In this document: one piece after another, positions 8,141 to 15,372 of the stretch | Layout: the number at the start of each line of letters is the position of its first letter | Numbering within the stretch: the first letter of the stretch is position 1 | Source: Clostridia bacterium | GTDB lineage: Bacteria; Bacillota; Clostridia; Christensenellales; Aristaeellaceae | NCBI GenBank assembly: GCA_017516305.1 | Contig: JAFXDB010000130.1 | Coordinates: 1 to 32,698, forward strand | Direction: 5' to 3' | Length of the DNA stretch: 32,698 nucleotides | Program-made: the position numbers and the translations under genes | The notes under the pieces: generated by a model | The model's database searches: none | What the model saw: the letters and a program-made list of their open reading frames with translations, nothing else | Told to the model about the DNA's origin: nothing

Positions 8141-10486
8141 ATGATGAATTCCCGTGAACTGCTTCAGCAGGCCGAGGCTCTGCTGATGATGAACGACCAT
8201 GTGACGCTGGAGAAGGCCACCGCCACCCAGCTGCACAACGCCATCTCCACCGCTGCGATGATCGCCCTGTCCCCCACCTGGGCCGCCTGCGAGGAGGCCC
8301 GCAGCGGCAAGCGCCAGGCGTATTACATGTCCTCTGAGTACCTGATGGGCCGCATGGTGTACAACAACCTGTTCTGCCTGGGTTATCTGAAGGAAGTGCG
8401 CGATCTGCTGAAGGAGCGCGGCGTCGATATCGCCGTGCTGGAGGACATCGAGGATGACGCCTTCGGCAACGGTGGTCTGGGCCGTCTGGCCGCCTGCTTC
8501 CTGGACAGCGCCGTCACCATCGACGTCCCGCTGACCGGCTACGGCCTGCGCTACAAGTACGGTCTGTTCAAGCAGTCCTTCGATGAAGAGGGCCGCCAGG
8601 TCGAATCCCCCGACGACTGGGCCAAGTACGGCGACCCGTGGAGCATCCGCCGGCTGGATCAGTCCGTCATCGTCAAAATGGCCACCGGCGACGTCCGCGC
8701 GGTACCCTATGACATGCCCATCGTCGGCTACGGCGCCAAGAATATCGGCACCCTGCGCCTGTGGCAGACCGAGCCCATCAAGGCCGTTGACTTCTTCCAG
8801 TTCAACGAGCAGCGCTACGAGCAGGCAGCCGCCGACCGCAACCGCGCCGAGGACATCGTCAAGTTCCTCTACCCCAATGACAGCCGCATGGAAGGCAAGC
8901 AGATGCGCATCAAGCAGCAGTATGTGCTGGTGAGCGCCTCCCTGCAGGATATGCTGCGCGCCTACAAGCAGCGCCATGGCGACGATTATGCCTGGTTCGT
9001 GCAGGAGCATGCCGTACAGCTCAACGATACCCATCCCGTCATGGCCATCCCCGAGCTCATCCGCCTGCTGATGGCCGACGGCTTCACCTTCGACGCTGCC
9101 TTCCAGATGGCCCGCGAGACCTTCGCCTACACCAACCACACCGTGATGCAGGAAGCCCTGGAGAAGTGGGACAAGAACCTCATGGCCACCGTGTGCCCGG
9201 AGGTCGTGAACATCATCCACCAGATCAACGACAAGTTCCACCAGGAGATGGCGGCAAAGGGCTTCGAGGTGAAGCCCACCCGCTGCATCCTCTGGGGCGA
9301 CCAGATCCACATGGCGCAGCTGGCCGTGTATGCCTCCTACGCCACCAACGGCGTGGCCGCCATCCACTCCGAGATCCTCAAAAATGATGTGTTCGCCGAC
9401 TGGTACTCCGTGTACCCCGAGCGCTTCCAGAACAAGACCAACGGCATCACCCAGCGCCGCTGGCTGGGCCTGTGCAACGAGGAGCTGTGCAGCCTCATTG
9501 CCGGTAAGATCGGTGACGGCTTCCTGACCGACCTGTACCAGCTGGAGGGCCTGAAGCCCTTCATCGACGACAAGCTGGCCGAGGACTTCATCGCCGTCAA
9601 GCGCGAGAAGAAGCGCCAGCTGGCCGCGGAAATCCTCAAGCACGAGGGTGTGGAGCTGGATCCCGACATGATCTTCGACGTGCAGGTGAAGCGTCTGCAC
9701 GAGTACAAGCGCCAGTTCATGAACGCGCTGTCCATCCTGAACATCTACTACAAGCTCAAGGACGGCACGCTGACGGATTTCACCCCCACCGCCTTCATCT
9801 TCGGCGCCAAGGCCGCCGCCGGCTACGCCCGCGCCAAGGCCGTCATCCGCCTGATCAACCAGATCGGCAAGATGATCAACAACGATCCCGACACGAAGCA
9901 CCTGCTGAAGGTGGTGTTCGTGCAGAACTACAACTGCTCCTGGGCTGAGAAGATCATCCCCGCCGCCGACGTGTCCGAGCAGATCTCCCCTGCGGGCACC
10001 GAGGCCAGCGGCACCGGCAACATGAAGCTGATGCTGAACGGCGCCGTGACCCTGGGCACCTTCGACGGCGCGAACGTGGAGATCGTGGAGCAGGCAGGCC
10101 GCGAGAACAACTACATCTTCGGCGCAACGGTGGACGAGATCAACGCCCTGAAGGCCGGTCATTACGATTCCAAGGCCATCTATAACCAGAACGCCGACCT
10201 GCGCCGCGTGCTGGATTCCCTCACCGAGGGTACCTTCGACGACGAGGACGGCTCCCTGGAGGAGCTGGTTTCCTCCCTGCTGGTGGGCGCCAGCTGGCAT
10301 GCCCCGGACCACTACTTCGTCCTGCATGACTTCGCCTCCTACATGGAGCAGAAGCTGCGCTGCAACCGCGAGTACCGCGACCGCATTGCCTTTGCGAAGA
10401 AGTGCCTGATGAACGTGGCCTCCGCCGGCAAGTTCTCCTCCGACCGCACCATCCGCCAGTACGCAGACGAGATCTGGCGCGTGTGA
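8141..10486 (+). CDS. glgP: Glycogen/maltodextrin phosphorylase, GT35
   Basis: A PLP-dependent enzyme that cleaves terminal alpha-1,4-glucosyl units with phosphate to give glucose-1-phosphate. The protein is 781 residues, a normal length. Diagnostic stretches are YYMSSEYLMGR near the N-terminus, ERFQNKTNGITQRRW in the middle, and EASGTGNMKLMLNGA with the PLP-binding K629, followed by FDGANVEI. The frame extends upstream into malQ, but GGAGG at 8125-8129 points to the ATG at 8141 (11-nt spacing). The ATG at 8099 lacks a ribosome site. It probably shares a transcript with malQ: MalQ disproportionates short dextrins and GlgP degrades the longer chains. A strong terminator follows. Confidence 0.96.
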   Translation: MMNSRELLQQAEALLMMNDHVTLEKATATQLHNAISTAAMIALSPTWAACEEARSGKRQAYYMSSEYLMGRMVYNNLFCLGYLKEVRDLLKERGVDIAVLEDIEDDAFGNGGLGRLAACFLDSAVTIDVPLTGYGLRYKYGLFKQSFDEEGRQVESPDDWAKYGDPWSIRRLDQSVIVKMATGDVRAVPYDMPIVGYGAKNIGTLRLWQTEPIKAVDFFQFNEQRYEQAAADRNRAEDIVKFLYPNDSRMEGKQMRIKQQYVLVSASLQDMLRAYKQRHGDDYAWFVQEHAVQLNDTHPVMAIPELIRLLMADGFTFDAAFQMARETFAYTNHTVMQEALEKWDKNLMATVCPEVVNIIHQINDKFHQEMAAKGFEVKPTRCILWGDQIHMAQLAVYASYATNGVAAIHSEILKNDVFADWYSVYPERFQNKTNGITQRRWLGLCNEELCSLIAGKIGDGFLTDLYQLEGLKPFIDDKLAEDFIAVKREKKRQLAAEILKHEGVELDPDMIFDVQVKRLHEYKRQFMNALSILNIYYKLKDGTLTDFTPTAFIFGAKAAAGYARAKAVIRLINQIGKMINNDPDTKHLLKVVFVQNYNCSWAEKIIPAADVSEQISPAGTEASGTGNMKLMLNGAVTLGTFDGANVEIVEQAGRENNYIFGATVDEINALKAGHYDSKAIYNQNADLRRVLDSLTEGTFDDEDGSLEELVSSLLVGASWHAPDHYFVLHDFASYMEQKLRCNREYRDRIAFAKKCLMNVASAGKFSSDRTIRQYADEIWRV

Positions 10487-10506
10487 TTCCCTGAAAGCAG
10501 CATATG

Positions 10507-10549
10507 AAAAGGACGGTTCCGGTTTTTCTTCAACCGGGTCGTCCTTTTT
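10507..10549 (+). terminator. Rho-independent terminator of malQ-glgP
   Basis: AAAAGGACG pairs with CGTCCTTTT and an inner CCGGTT pairs with AACCGG, with a small mismatch between them. A run of five T follows at 10545-10549. This is a strong intrinsic terminator. Confidence 0.88.
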
Positions 10550-10668
10550 GCATGGGTCAACCAGCCTTGTCCCCGGCACCTGCCGCCGCGCTTTGTCATA
10601 ATCTGCTCCCGGAGGCAGGGCACATCCGTATGCGACAGAATCCGCCCTGACCCGAAAGGATGTGAACC

Positions 10669-11454
10669 ATGCCGGAACAGCATTACCTGGAGGTCTCCGG
10701 GCTCAGCAAGCAGTTCGGCACCGGTGATGGCGCGGTCACCGCCATCAGGGATGTGTCCTTTCACCTGGACGAGGGACGCTTCCTGTCCGTCATCGGCCCC
10801 AGCGGCTGCGGTAAGTCAACGTTGTTCAACATCATCGCCGGGCTGATGTCCCCCGACGCGGGCGATGTGACCCTCATGGGCGAGAGCCTGCTGATGAAGC
10901 CTGGCCGTACCGGCTACATGCTGCAAAAGGATCTGCTGCTTCCCTGGCGGACAGTGGCAGACAACATCACCCTCCCGCAGACGCTGCAGGGCGTCTGCCG
11001 GAAGAAGGCCCTTCAAAACGCCCTGCCGGACGCCCGCGCCTGCGGTCTGGAAGCGCTTCTGCACCGCCGACCCGATGAGCTCTCCGGCGGACAGCGGCAG
11101 CGCGCGGCGCTGGTGCGCACCCTGCAGTCCGGCAAGCCCCTGCTGCTGCTTGACGAGCCCTTCGGCGCCCTGGACGCCATCACCCGCCTGAGCCTGCATC
11201 AGCTGCTCACCGGTCTTTGTCTGCGGAAGGGGCTGACCGTTCTCTTCGTCACCCATGATGTGGACGAGGCGCTGCTGCTCTCCGACGAAGTGCTAGTCAT
11301 GGGGTGCCAGCCGGGACGCATCATCGGGCACTACACCCTGACCCAGGCAAAGCCCCGCGCCATCACAGCCCTGGCTCACCCGGAGATGATGCAGATCAAG
11401 GCCGACATCATGGTGCTTCTGGAGCAGGAGGTGAAGACAGATGCGGCAGGATAA
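10669..11454 (+). CDS. ABC importer ATPase, NitT/TauT/SsuB-type
   Basis: A 261-residue cytoplasmic ATPase energising the importer formed with the next two genes. It shows Walker A GPSGCGKST (43-51), Q-loop Q86 in LQKDLLLPWRTV (the LLPW motif is typical of nitrate/sulfonate/taurine/thiamine-precursor ATPases), signature LSGGQRQR (138-145), Walker B LLLLDEPFGALD (158-169) and switch H196 in FVTHDVDEAL. The ribosome site AAAGGATG lies ahead of the ATG. The 3' end overlaps the permease start by 14 nt. The upstream gap holds a CATAAT at 10597-10602 but no -35 at normal spacing. Substrate is not evident from the ATPase. Confidence 0.93.
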   Translation: MPEQHYLEVSGLSKQFGTGDGAVTAIRDVSFHLDEGRFLSVIGPSGCGKSTLFNIIAGLMSPDAGDVTLMGESLLMKPGRTGYMLQKDLLLPWRTVADNITLPQTLQGVCRKKALQNALPDARACGLEALLHRRPDELSGGQRQRAALVRTLQSGKPLLLLDEPFGALDAITRLSLHQLLTGLCLRKGLTVLFVTHDVDEALLLSDEVLVMGCQPGRIIGHYTLTQAKPRAITALAHPEMMQIKADIMVLLEQEVKTDAAG

Positions 11455-12226
11455 ACCGATTTCCCGCCTCCGGATCAATCTGTGGCGCTGGGGGCTGCTG
11501 GCAGCGCTGCTGCTGTTCTGGGAGCTGGGCAGCCGCACCGGCCTCATTGACGATTTCTTCTTTTCCAGCCCCAGCCAGATCTGGCAGACGGCCGTCACCA
11601 AATGGCAGTCCGGTCAGCTCTGGCGGGATATCAGCTACACGGCGGCGTCCACCCTGCTGGGCTTCGTGCTGGGCACGGTCACGGGCAGCGTACTGGGGCT
11701 GCTGTTCTGGTTCAGCCGCCGCGTGGCCCTGGTGGCGGAGCCGTGGATGATCGTGATGAACGCGCTGCCCAAGCTGGCGCTGGCGCCGGTGCTGGTCATC
11801 TGGTTTGGCATCGGCTTCTCCTCCAAGGTGGTGCTGGCCTTCCTGATGACGGTCATCGTGGCGGCCATGTCGGCATACAGCGGCGTGCAGAGCGTTGATC
11901 CTGCGCTGGAGACGCTGCTGATCTCCCTTGGCGCAAAGCGGCGGCAGATCTTCACCCGGCTGGTGGTGCCCACGGCGCTCCCTTCGGTCATCACGGGTCT
12001 GCGGGTCAACATCGCCCTGGCGATGGCGGGCTCCATCGTCGGCGAATTCATTGCATCAGACCGGGGACTGGGCCGTATGATTGTGTACGCCGGAACCACG
12101 TTTGACCTGAAGCTCGTCTGGGTCGGCGTGGTGGTGCTGTCCATCGTGAGCGTGCTGATGTACGCGGGCGTGGTGGCGCTGGAAAAGCTCCTGCTGCTGC
12201 GCTGGACAGCCCGCAAGGCGAATTGA
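11441..12226 (+). CDS. ABC importer permease, NitT/TauT/SsuC-type
   Basis: A 261-residue inner-membrane protein with about six hydrophobic helices, beginning at about residue 18 after a basic N-terminus. The cytoplasmic EAA loop that docks the ATPase is present as LISLGAKRRQIFTRLVVPTA followed by LPSVITGLR. The downstream GSIVGEFIASDRGLG is typical of sulfonate/nitrate/taurine permeases. It overlaps the ATPase gene by 14 nt and lies 19 nt before the binding-protein gene, so the three are one operon. A single permease gene implies a homodimeric membrane domain. Confidence 0.92.
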   Translation: MRQDKPISRLRINLWRWGLLAALLLFWELGSRTGLIDDFFFSSPSQIWQTAVTKWQSGQLWRDISYTAASTLLGFVLGTVTGSVLGLLFWFSRRVALVAEPWMIVMNALPKLALAPVLVIWFGIGFSSKVVLAFLMTVIVAAMSAYSGVQSVDPALETLLISLGAKRRQIFTRLVVPTALPSVITGLRVNIALAMAGSIVGEFIASDRGLGRMIVYAGTTFDLKLVWVGVVVLSIVSVLMYAGVVALEKLLLLRWTARKAN

Positions 12227-12245
12227 CAAAACGGAGGCGATTCCC

Positions 12246-13286
12246 ATGAACCAGAGATTTCTGGCCCTGCTGACGTCGCTGCTGCTGCTCTGCACGCCGG
12301 CGCTGGCAGAAACAGTCCCGAACAAGTCCATCGTCGTGGCAGAACCCGTTCACCTCATCGGCTATCTGCCCCTGTATGTGGCCATTCATGAGGGCTACTT
12401 CGCCGAGGAGGGCCTGGACGTCACCGTTGTGCAGGCAACCGGCGGCGCGCATGTCACAGCCGTGGTATCCGGCGACGCCTTTGCGGCCATCGGCGGCGTG
12501 GACAGCTACAACTTTGCCAACCAGGGCAACGACGATCCCATCATCGCCATTGTCAACTGCGTCAACCGCGCCAATGTGTACCTCTTTGCCCGCAAGGGCC
12601 TGGCTCCGGCCTCCGACAGCGACGCCGACATGGCGGACTTCCTGCGCGGCAAGGTTATCATCGCCGGGCGCTACGGCGGCAGCCCCAATGTGCTGACGCG
12701 CTATCTGGTCAAGTCCGTCGGCCTTGACCCGGATACGGACGTCATCCTTTCCGAAAACGCGGACGCCTCCACCGTCACCGCCATGCTGCGCTACGGCCAG
12801 GGCGACATCGGCAATGGCGGCGAGCCGCAGATCTCCGAGGGCGTCACCGAAGGGATCTTCGAGGAGCCCTTCGTCAGCTTCCCTGACCTGGGCGACTACG
12901 CCTACTCCGTCATCGCCGTGAAGCAGTCCACCATCGACAGCGACCCGGAGACCTGCGCCGCCTTTGTTCGGGCAATGCTCCGGGCCCTGGAGGTCGTCCA
13001 CACCGACCGCGCCCTGGGCGAACGGGTACTGGAGATCGAATTCCCCACCCTGACGCCCGAAGGCCGCAAGGCCGCCCTTGACCGCGCCTACGAGGACGCC
13101 CTCTGGAGCCGCGACGGCTACATCAGCCGCCAGGCCGTGGACACCTGCATGCAGGTCGTGAGCATCTCCGGCCTGTATGACGGTGAGTGGGACTGGGCGC
13201 AGATGGTTGACATGCAGTTCGTCGAGGCCCTCACGCCCGAGTGCGGCTGCACGCCCGATTGCACCTGCGCCAACCAGCCCGAATAA
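12246..13286 (+). CDS. ABC importer substrate-binding protein, NMT1/THI5-like
   Basis: A 346-residue exported protein. Residues 1-21 form a signal peptide ending in PALA before ETV. The mature part begins with the NMT1/THI5/SsuA pattern: HLIGYLPLYVAIHEGYFAEE, GGAHVTAVVSGDAFAAIGG, and a later GRYGGSPNVLTRYL. It captures the substrate for the importer encoded just upstream. Candidate ligands in this family include nitrate, sulfonates, taurine, hydroxymethylpyrimidine and riboflavin-like molecules, and nothing here decides between them. Two oddities stand out. No convincing lipobox is seen (the only Cys in the leader is in LLLLCTP), although Gram-positive binding proteins are usually lipoproteins. 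The C-terminus ends in a cysteine cluster C333-x-C335-xxx-C339-x-C341. AACGGAGG precedes the ATG. Confidence 0.88.
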   Translation: MNQRFLALLTSLLLLCTPALAETVPNKSIVVAEPVHLIGYLPLYVAIHEGYFAEEGLDVTVVQATGGAHVTAVVSGDAFAAIGGVDSYNFANQGNDDPIIAIVNCVNRANVYLFARKGLAPASDSDADMADFLRGKVIIAGRYGGSPNVLTRYLVKSVGLDPDTDVILSENADASTVTAMLRYGQGDIGNGGEPQISEGVTEGIFEEPFVSFPDLGDYAYSVIAVKQSTIDSDPETCAAFVRAMLRALEVVHTDRALGERVLEIEFPTLTPEGRKAALDRAYEDALWSRDGYISRQAVDTCMQVVSISGLYDGEWDWAQMVDMQFVEALTPECGCTPDCTCANQPE

Positions 13287-13299
13287 CACCGCCGAAGCC

Positions 13300-13334
13300 G
13301 CCGGAGCATGCCAAGCGCTGCTCCGGCATTTTTT
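13300..13334 (+). terminator. Rho-independent terminator of the importer operon
   Basis: GCCGGAGCA pairs perfectly with TGCTCCGGC over 9 bp with a 10-nt loop. ATTTTTT follows at 13328-13334. Confidence 0.9.
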
Positions 13335-13413
13335 CGCATCAATGGCATGCATTTGCTTGGTTTCTCCCCGTCAATGGACGTGCAGCAATTCCCCCGCTGG
13401 CATATCATTCCTG

Positions 13414-13442
13414 TTGACAAGAACAAACATTCCTGTTACAAT
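13414..13442 (+). promoter_or_regulatory. Strong promoter of the Y-family polymerase operon
   Basis: Consensus TTGACA (13414-13419), a 17-nt spacer and TACAAT (13437-13442). One LexA box lies within the spacer and a second spans the expected start site, so the promoter should be silent until SOS induction. Confidence 0.85.
13420..13433 (+). promoter_or_regulatory. LexA (SOS) box 1, in the promoter spacer
   Basis: AGAACAAACATTCC matches the Bacillus-type LexA consensus CGAACRNRYGTTYC at 12 of 14 positions. It lies between the -35 and -10 elements, a classic repression position. Confidence 0.72.
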
Positions 13443-13447
13443 GTATA

Positions 13448-13461
13448 CGAACAAACGTTTT
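13448..13461 (+). promoter_or_regulatory. LexA (SOS) box 2, at the transcription start
   Basis: CGAACAAACGTTTT matches CGAACRNRYGTTYC at 13 of 14 positions and covers the predicted start of transcription. It shares the direct repeat GAACAAAC with box 1, 28 bp upstream. Confidence 0.8.
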
Positions 13462-13479
13462 TATTGTGAGGCGATGGTG

Positions 13480-14727
13480 ATGGCACGTGTGATCCTGCAT
13501 GCGGACGCCAACTCATTCTATGCATCCGTGGAGTGCCTGTACCGTCCGGAGGCCCAGGGGCGGCCCCTGTCCGTCTGCGGCGACCCGGAGAAGCGCCACG
13601 GCATTGTGCTGGCAAGCAATCAGCAGGCGAAAAGGCACGGCGTGAAGACCGGCATGGCCGTCTGGCAGGCGCAGCAGATCTGTCCCGGCCTGATCGCCGT
13701 GCCGCCGGATTTTGCGCTGTACAAGCACTTTTCCCGGATGCTGCGGGACATCTACGAGACCTGTTCCGACCGCGTGGAAAGCTTCGGCCTGGACGAGTGC
13801 TGGGTGGATCTGACCAATCCGGGCTTCACCATCGAGGACGGCGAGCGCAAGGCTCAGGAGATCCGCCTGCGGGTGCGGGAGGAGCTGGGCATCACCGTCT
13901 CCATCGGCGTGAGCGACAACAAGATCTTCGCCAAGCTGGGCAGCGACCTGAAAAAGCCCGACGCCGTGACCGTGGTGCATCCCGACCATTTCCGGGAGAC
14001 CATCTGGCCCCTGCCCGTCAGCGAGCTGCTCTACGTCGGCCCCAAAACAACAAAGAAGCTGATGGATTACAGCATCCTCACCATCGGCGACCTGGCCAAC
14101 GCCCCCCGCCATGTGCTCAAGTACAAGCTGGGCAAGAACGGCCTCGTCCTCCAGGATTACGCCAACGGGCTGGACCGCTCCCCCGTGAAGCCCACCACCC
14201 TGGAGGAGGCCGTCGGCAGCGTAGGCAACAGCATCACCCCACCCCATGACATCCGCACCCCGGAGGACGCCCGCTGCATCTACTACCTGCTGGCTGAGAG
14301 CGTCGGCGCCCGCATGCGGGACAGCCATCTCCAGGGCCAATGCGTCAGCATCTCCGTGCGCACCACGGGCCTTGCGTCCTACTCCTGCCAGCGCAGACTT
14401 CCCTTCGCCACCAACGTCACCAGCGAGATCGCGGGCGTCGCCTGCCAGCTTTTCGAATCTCGCTTCACCCATGCCCTGCCGCTGCGCAGCGTGGGACTCA
14501 GCTGTTCCGCGCTGTCCATGGAGGGCACGCCCGTGCAGATGGATCTCTTTGGCCATCAGGCACGCCGGGAGAAGCAGCACCGCCTGGACTGTGCGCTGGA
14601 CGACATCCGCAGGCGCTACGGGAACCTCTCCGTCGTGCGCGGCATCGTCCTGGCGGAGCCCCGCCTCGCCCGGGTCGATCCCAAGGACGACCACACCATT
14701 CATCCTCAGCCATTCTTCACCGGATAA
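13480..14727 (+). CDS. Y-family translesion DNA polymerase (DinB/UvrX-like)
   Basis: A 415-residue error-prone polymerase that copies past DNA lesions. Catalytic carboxylates are visible: D9 in LHADANSFYASVE and D105-E106 in SFGLDECWVDL. The finger region VCGDPEKRHGIVLASNQQAK is typical of the Firmicute UvrX/YqjW-like branch. The helix-hairpin-helix region (about 185-225, YVGPKTTKKLMDY) is followed by the little-finger domain. QMDLF at 353-357 matches the beta-clamp binding motif QxxLF, with about 58 residues after it. The ATG at 13480 is chosen because GAGG at 13468-13471 is 8 nt upstream. The frame is open much further 5' but lies in the preceding terminator and promoter. Two LexA boxes indicate SOS control. 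The assignment is DinB-superfamily; the exact subfamily is less certain. Confidence 0.93.
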   Translation: MARVILHADANSFYASVECLYRPEAQGRPLSVCGDPEKRHGIVLASNQQAKRHGVKTGMAVWQAQQICPGLIAVPPDFALYKHFSRMLRDIYETCSDRVESFGLDECWVDLTNPGFTIEDGERKAQEIRLRVREELGITVSIGVSDNKIFAKLGSDLKKPDAVTVVHPDHFRETIWPLPVSELLYVGPKTTKKLMDYSILTIGDLANAPRHVLKYKLGKNGLVLQDYANGLDRSPVKPTTLEEAVGSVGNSITPPHDIRTPEDARCIYYLLAESVGARMRDSHLQGQCVSISVRTTGLASYSCQRRLPFATNVTSEIAGVACQLFESRFTHALPLRSVGLSCSALSMEGTPVQMDLFGHQARREKQHRLDCALDDIRRRYGNLSVVRGIVLAEPRLARVDPKDDHTIHPQPFFTG

Positions 14728-14739
14728 AGGAGGCTCCTT

Positions 14740-15000
14740 ATGCAGTGCGCTGAAATGCGTCCCAACAAGGACAAGCAGTACGTGGACGTTCTGGCCCATC
14801 ACCGGCTGGACGGCCAGACCATTCCCCTGCGCTTCAAGGCGGAGGACGAGCCCGCACAGTGGATCGTGAAGGTATGCGACATCCGCCCCGCGCATTCCCT
14901 GAAGGCAGGCGGCCAGGGCATCCGCTATACCTGTCTGCTGGAGGACGGCTCCACCCTCTACCTGTTCCACGACCGGAGCCTGTGGTTCCTTGTCCGATGA
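14740..15000 (+). CDS. Small protein of unknown function co-encoded with the SOS polymerase
   Basis: An 86-residue protein 12 nt downstream of the polymerase with an excellent AAAGGAGG site, so almost certainly on the same LexA-controlled transcript. I do not recognise the family. Visible features are a charged N-terminus (MRPNKDKQYVDVLAHHR), then an alternating hydrophobic/polar pattern suggesting a small beta-rich domain (TIPLRFKAE, QWIVKVCDIRPA, IRYTCLLEDGSTLYLFHD), ending in SLWFLVR. It has two cysteines in the core plus one near the start and no membrane helix. Gram-positive UvrX-type polymerases often neighbour a YolD-family protein, but none of the YolD hallmarks are visible here. It may be a polymerase accessory factor or another DNA-damage protein. 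Confidence 0.8.
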   Translation: MQCAEMRPNKDKQYVDVLAHHRLDGQTIPLRFKAEDEPAQWIVKVCDIRPAHSLKAGGQGIRYTCLLEDGSTLYLFHDRSLWFLVR

Positions 15001-15035
15001 GGAGGGAGGATGAACCGCAAGGGCGTTCATACAAC

Positions 15036-15066
15036 AAAAAAACCTTGAAACGCTGATGTTTCAAGG
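15036..15066 (-). terminator. Rho-independent terminator of tRNA-Val
   Basis: On the minus strand CCTTGAAAC, loop ATCAGC, GTTTCAAGG is followed by seven T (15036-15042 as A on plus). It lies 13 nt past the tRNA 3' end. On the plus strand the same hairpin follows the 86-residue gene but lacks a T-run, so it would terminate that operon only weakly. Confidence 0.88.
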
Positions 15067-15079
15067 CTCTGACTATAAG

Positions 15080-15153
15080 TGGGATTAGTAGGGCTCGAAC
15101 CTATGACCTCCACGATGTCAACGTGGCGCTCTAACCAACTGAGCTATAATCCC
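15080..15153 (-). tRNA. tRNA-Val (anticodon GAC)
   Basis: A complete cloverleaf of 74 nt on the minus strand. The acceptor arm is GGGATTA with TAATCCC, followed by discriminator A. The D arm is GCTC/GAGC. The anticodon arm is CCACG/CGTGG with loop TTGACAT giving GAC (Val, codons GUC/GUU). The T arm has loop TTCGAGC, and its outermost pair is an A-C mismatch. The 3' CCA is not encoded. It has its own promoter and terminator and is not part of a visible tRNA cluster. Confidence 0.95.
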
Positions 15154-15194
15154 ATGTTCTGTTCGTTGAGCAGCTTGCGCCGTCAACGTTGTAT

Positions 15195-15223
15195 ATAATA
15201 GCACAGGCATTGAGAATTGTCAA
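15195..15223 (-). promoter_or_regulatory. Promoter of tRNA-Val
   Basis: On the minus strand TTGACA (15218-15223), a 17-nt spacer and TATTAT (15195-15200). The start would fall about 35 nt before the mature tRNA 5' end. Confidence 0.8.
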
Positions 15224-15253
15224 CACCTTTTTTGAAAATTTCTTCGCAATTTC

Positions 15254-15286
15254 ATCCGAATTTTTATCCGATTTTTATCCGTATTC
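15254..15286. repeat. Short AT-rich triplicate repeat
   Basis: Three near-copies of ATCCGATTTTT-like units start at 15254, 15266 and 15277, in an AT-rich patch between the tRNA promoter and the hairpin at 15319. In a GC-rich genome this is compositionally distinct. The function is unknown; an upstream promoter element for the tRNA is possible, because it lies just upstream of the -35 on the minus strand. Confidence 0.4.
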
Positions 15287-15318
15287 CCCATCTGCGCCCC
15301 CGTCAGGTCAGGAGCGGC

Positions 15319-15363
15319 CTTCCGGCACTGCGGTCATCCAGGGAGATACCGCAGTGCCGGAAG
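15319..15363 (-). other. Long perfect hairpin downstream of the XRE gene
   Basis: A 16-bp perfect inverted repeat: CTTCCGGCACTGCGGT at 15319-15334 and its complement at 15348-15363, with a 13-nt loop. It begins 9 nt past the XRE stop codon in its transcription direction. There is no T-run after the stem on either strand, so it is not a standard intrinsic terminator. It may protect the 3' end of the transcript or act as a Rho-linked stop. Confidence 0.6.
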
Positions 15364-15372
15364 ACAGGCAGA

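Noticed and set aside
10550-10668. A TPP riboswitch ahead of the THI5-like importer
   Set aside because: No CTGAGA or the conserved 3' thi-box pattern is present. Only a short CAGGGC/GCCCTG hairpin and a CATAAT sequence are seen.
13177-13479. A 5' extension of the polymerase frame
   Set aside because: It covers the end of the binding-protein gene, its terminator and the LexA-controlled promoter, so it cannot be part of the protein.
15010-15048. A 12-codon frame after the 86-residue gene with GGAGG upstream
   Set aside because: It runs into the tRNA terminator, the ribosome-site spacing is poor, and nothing else supports it as a gene or leader peptide.
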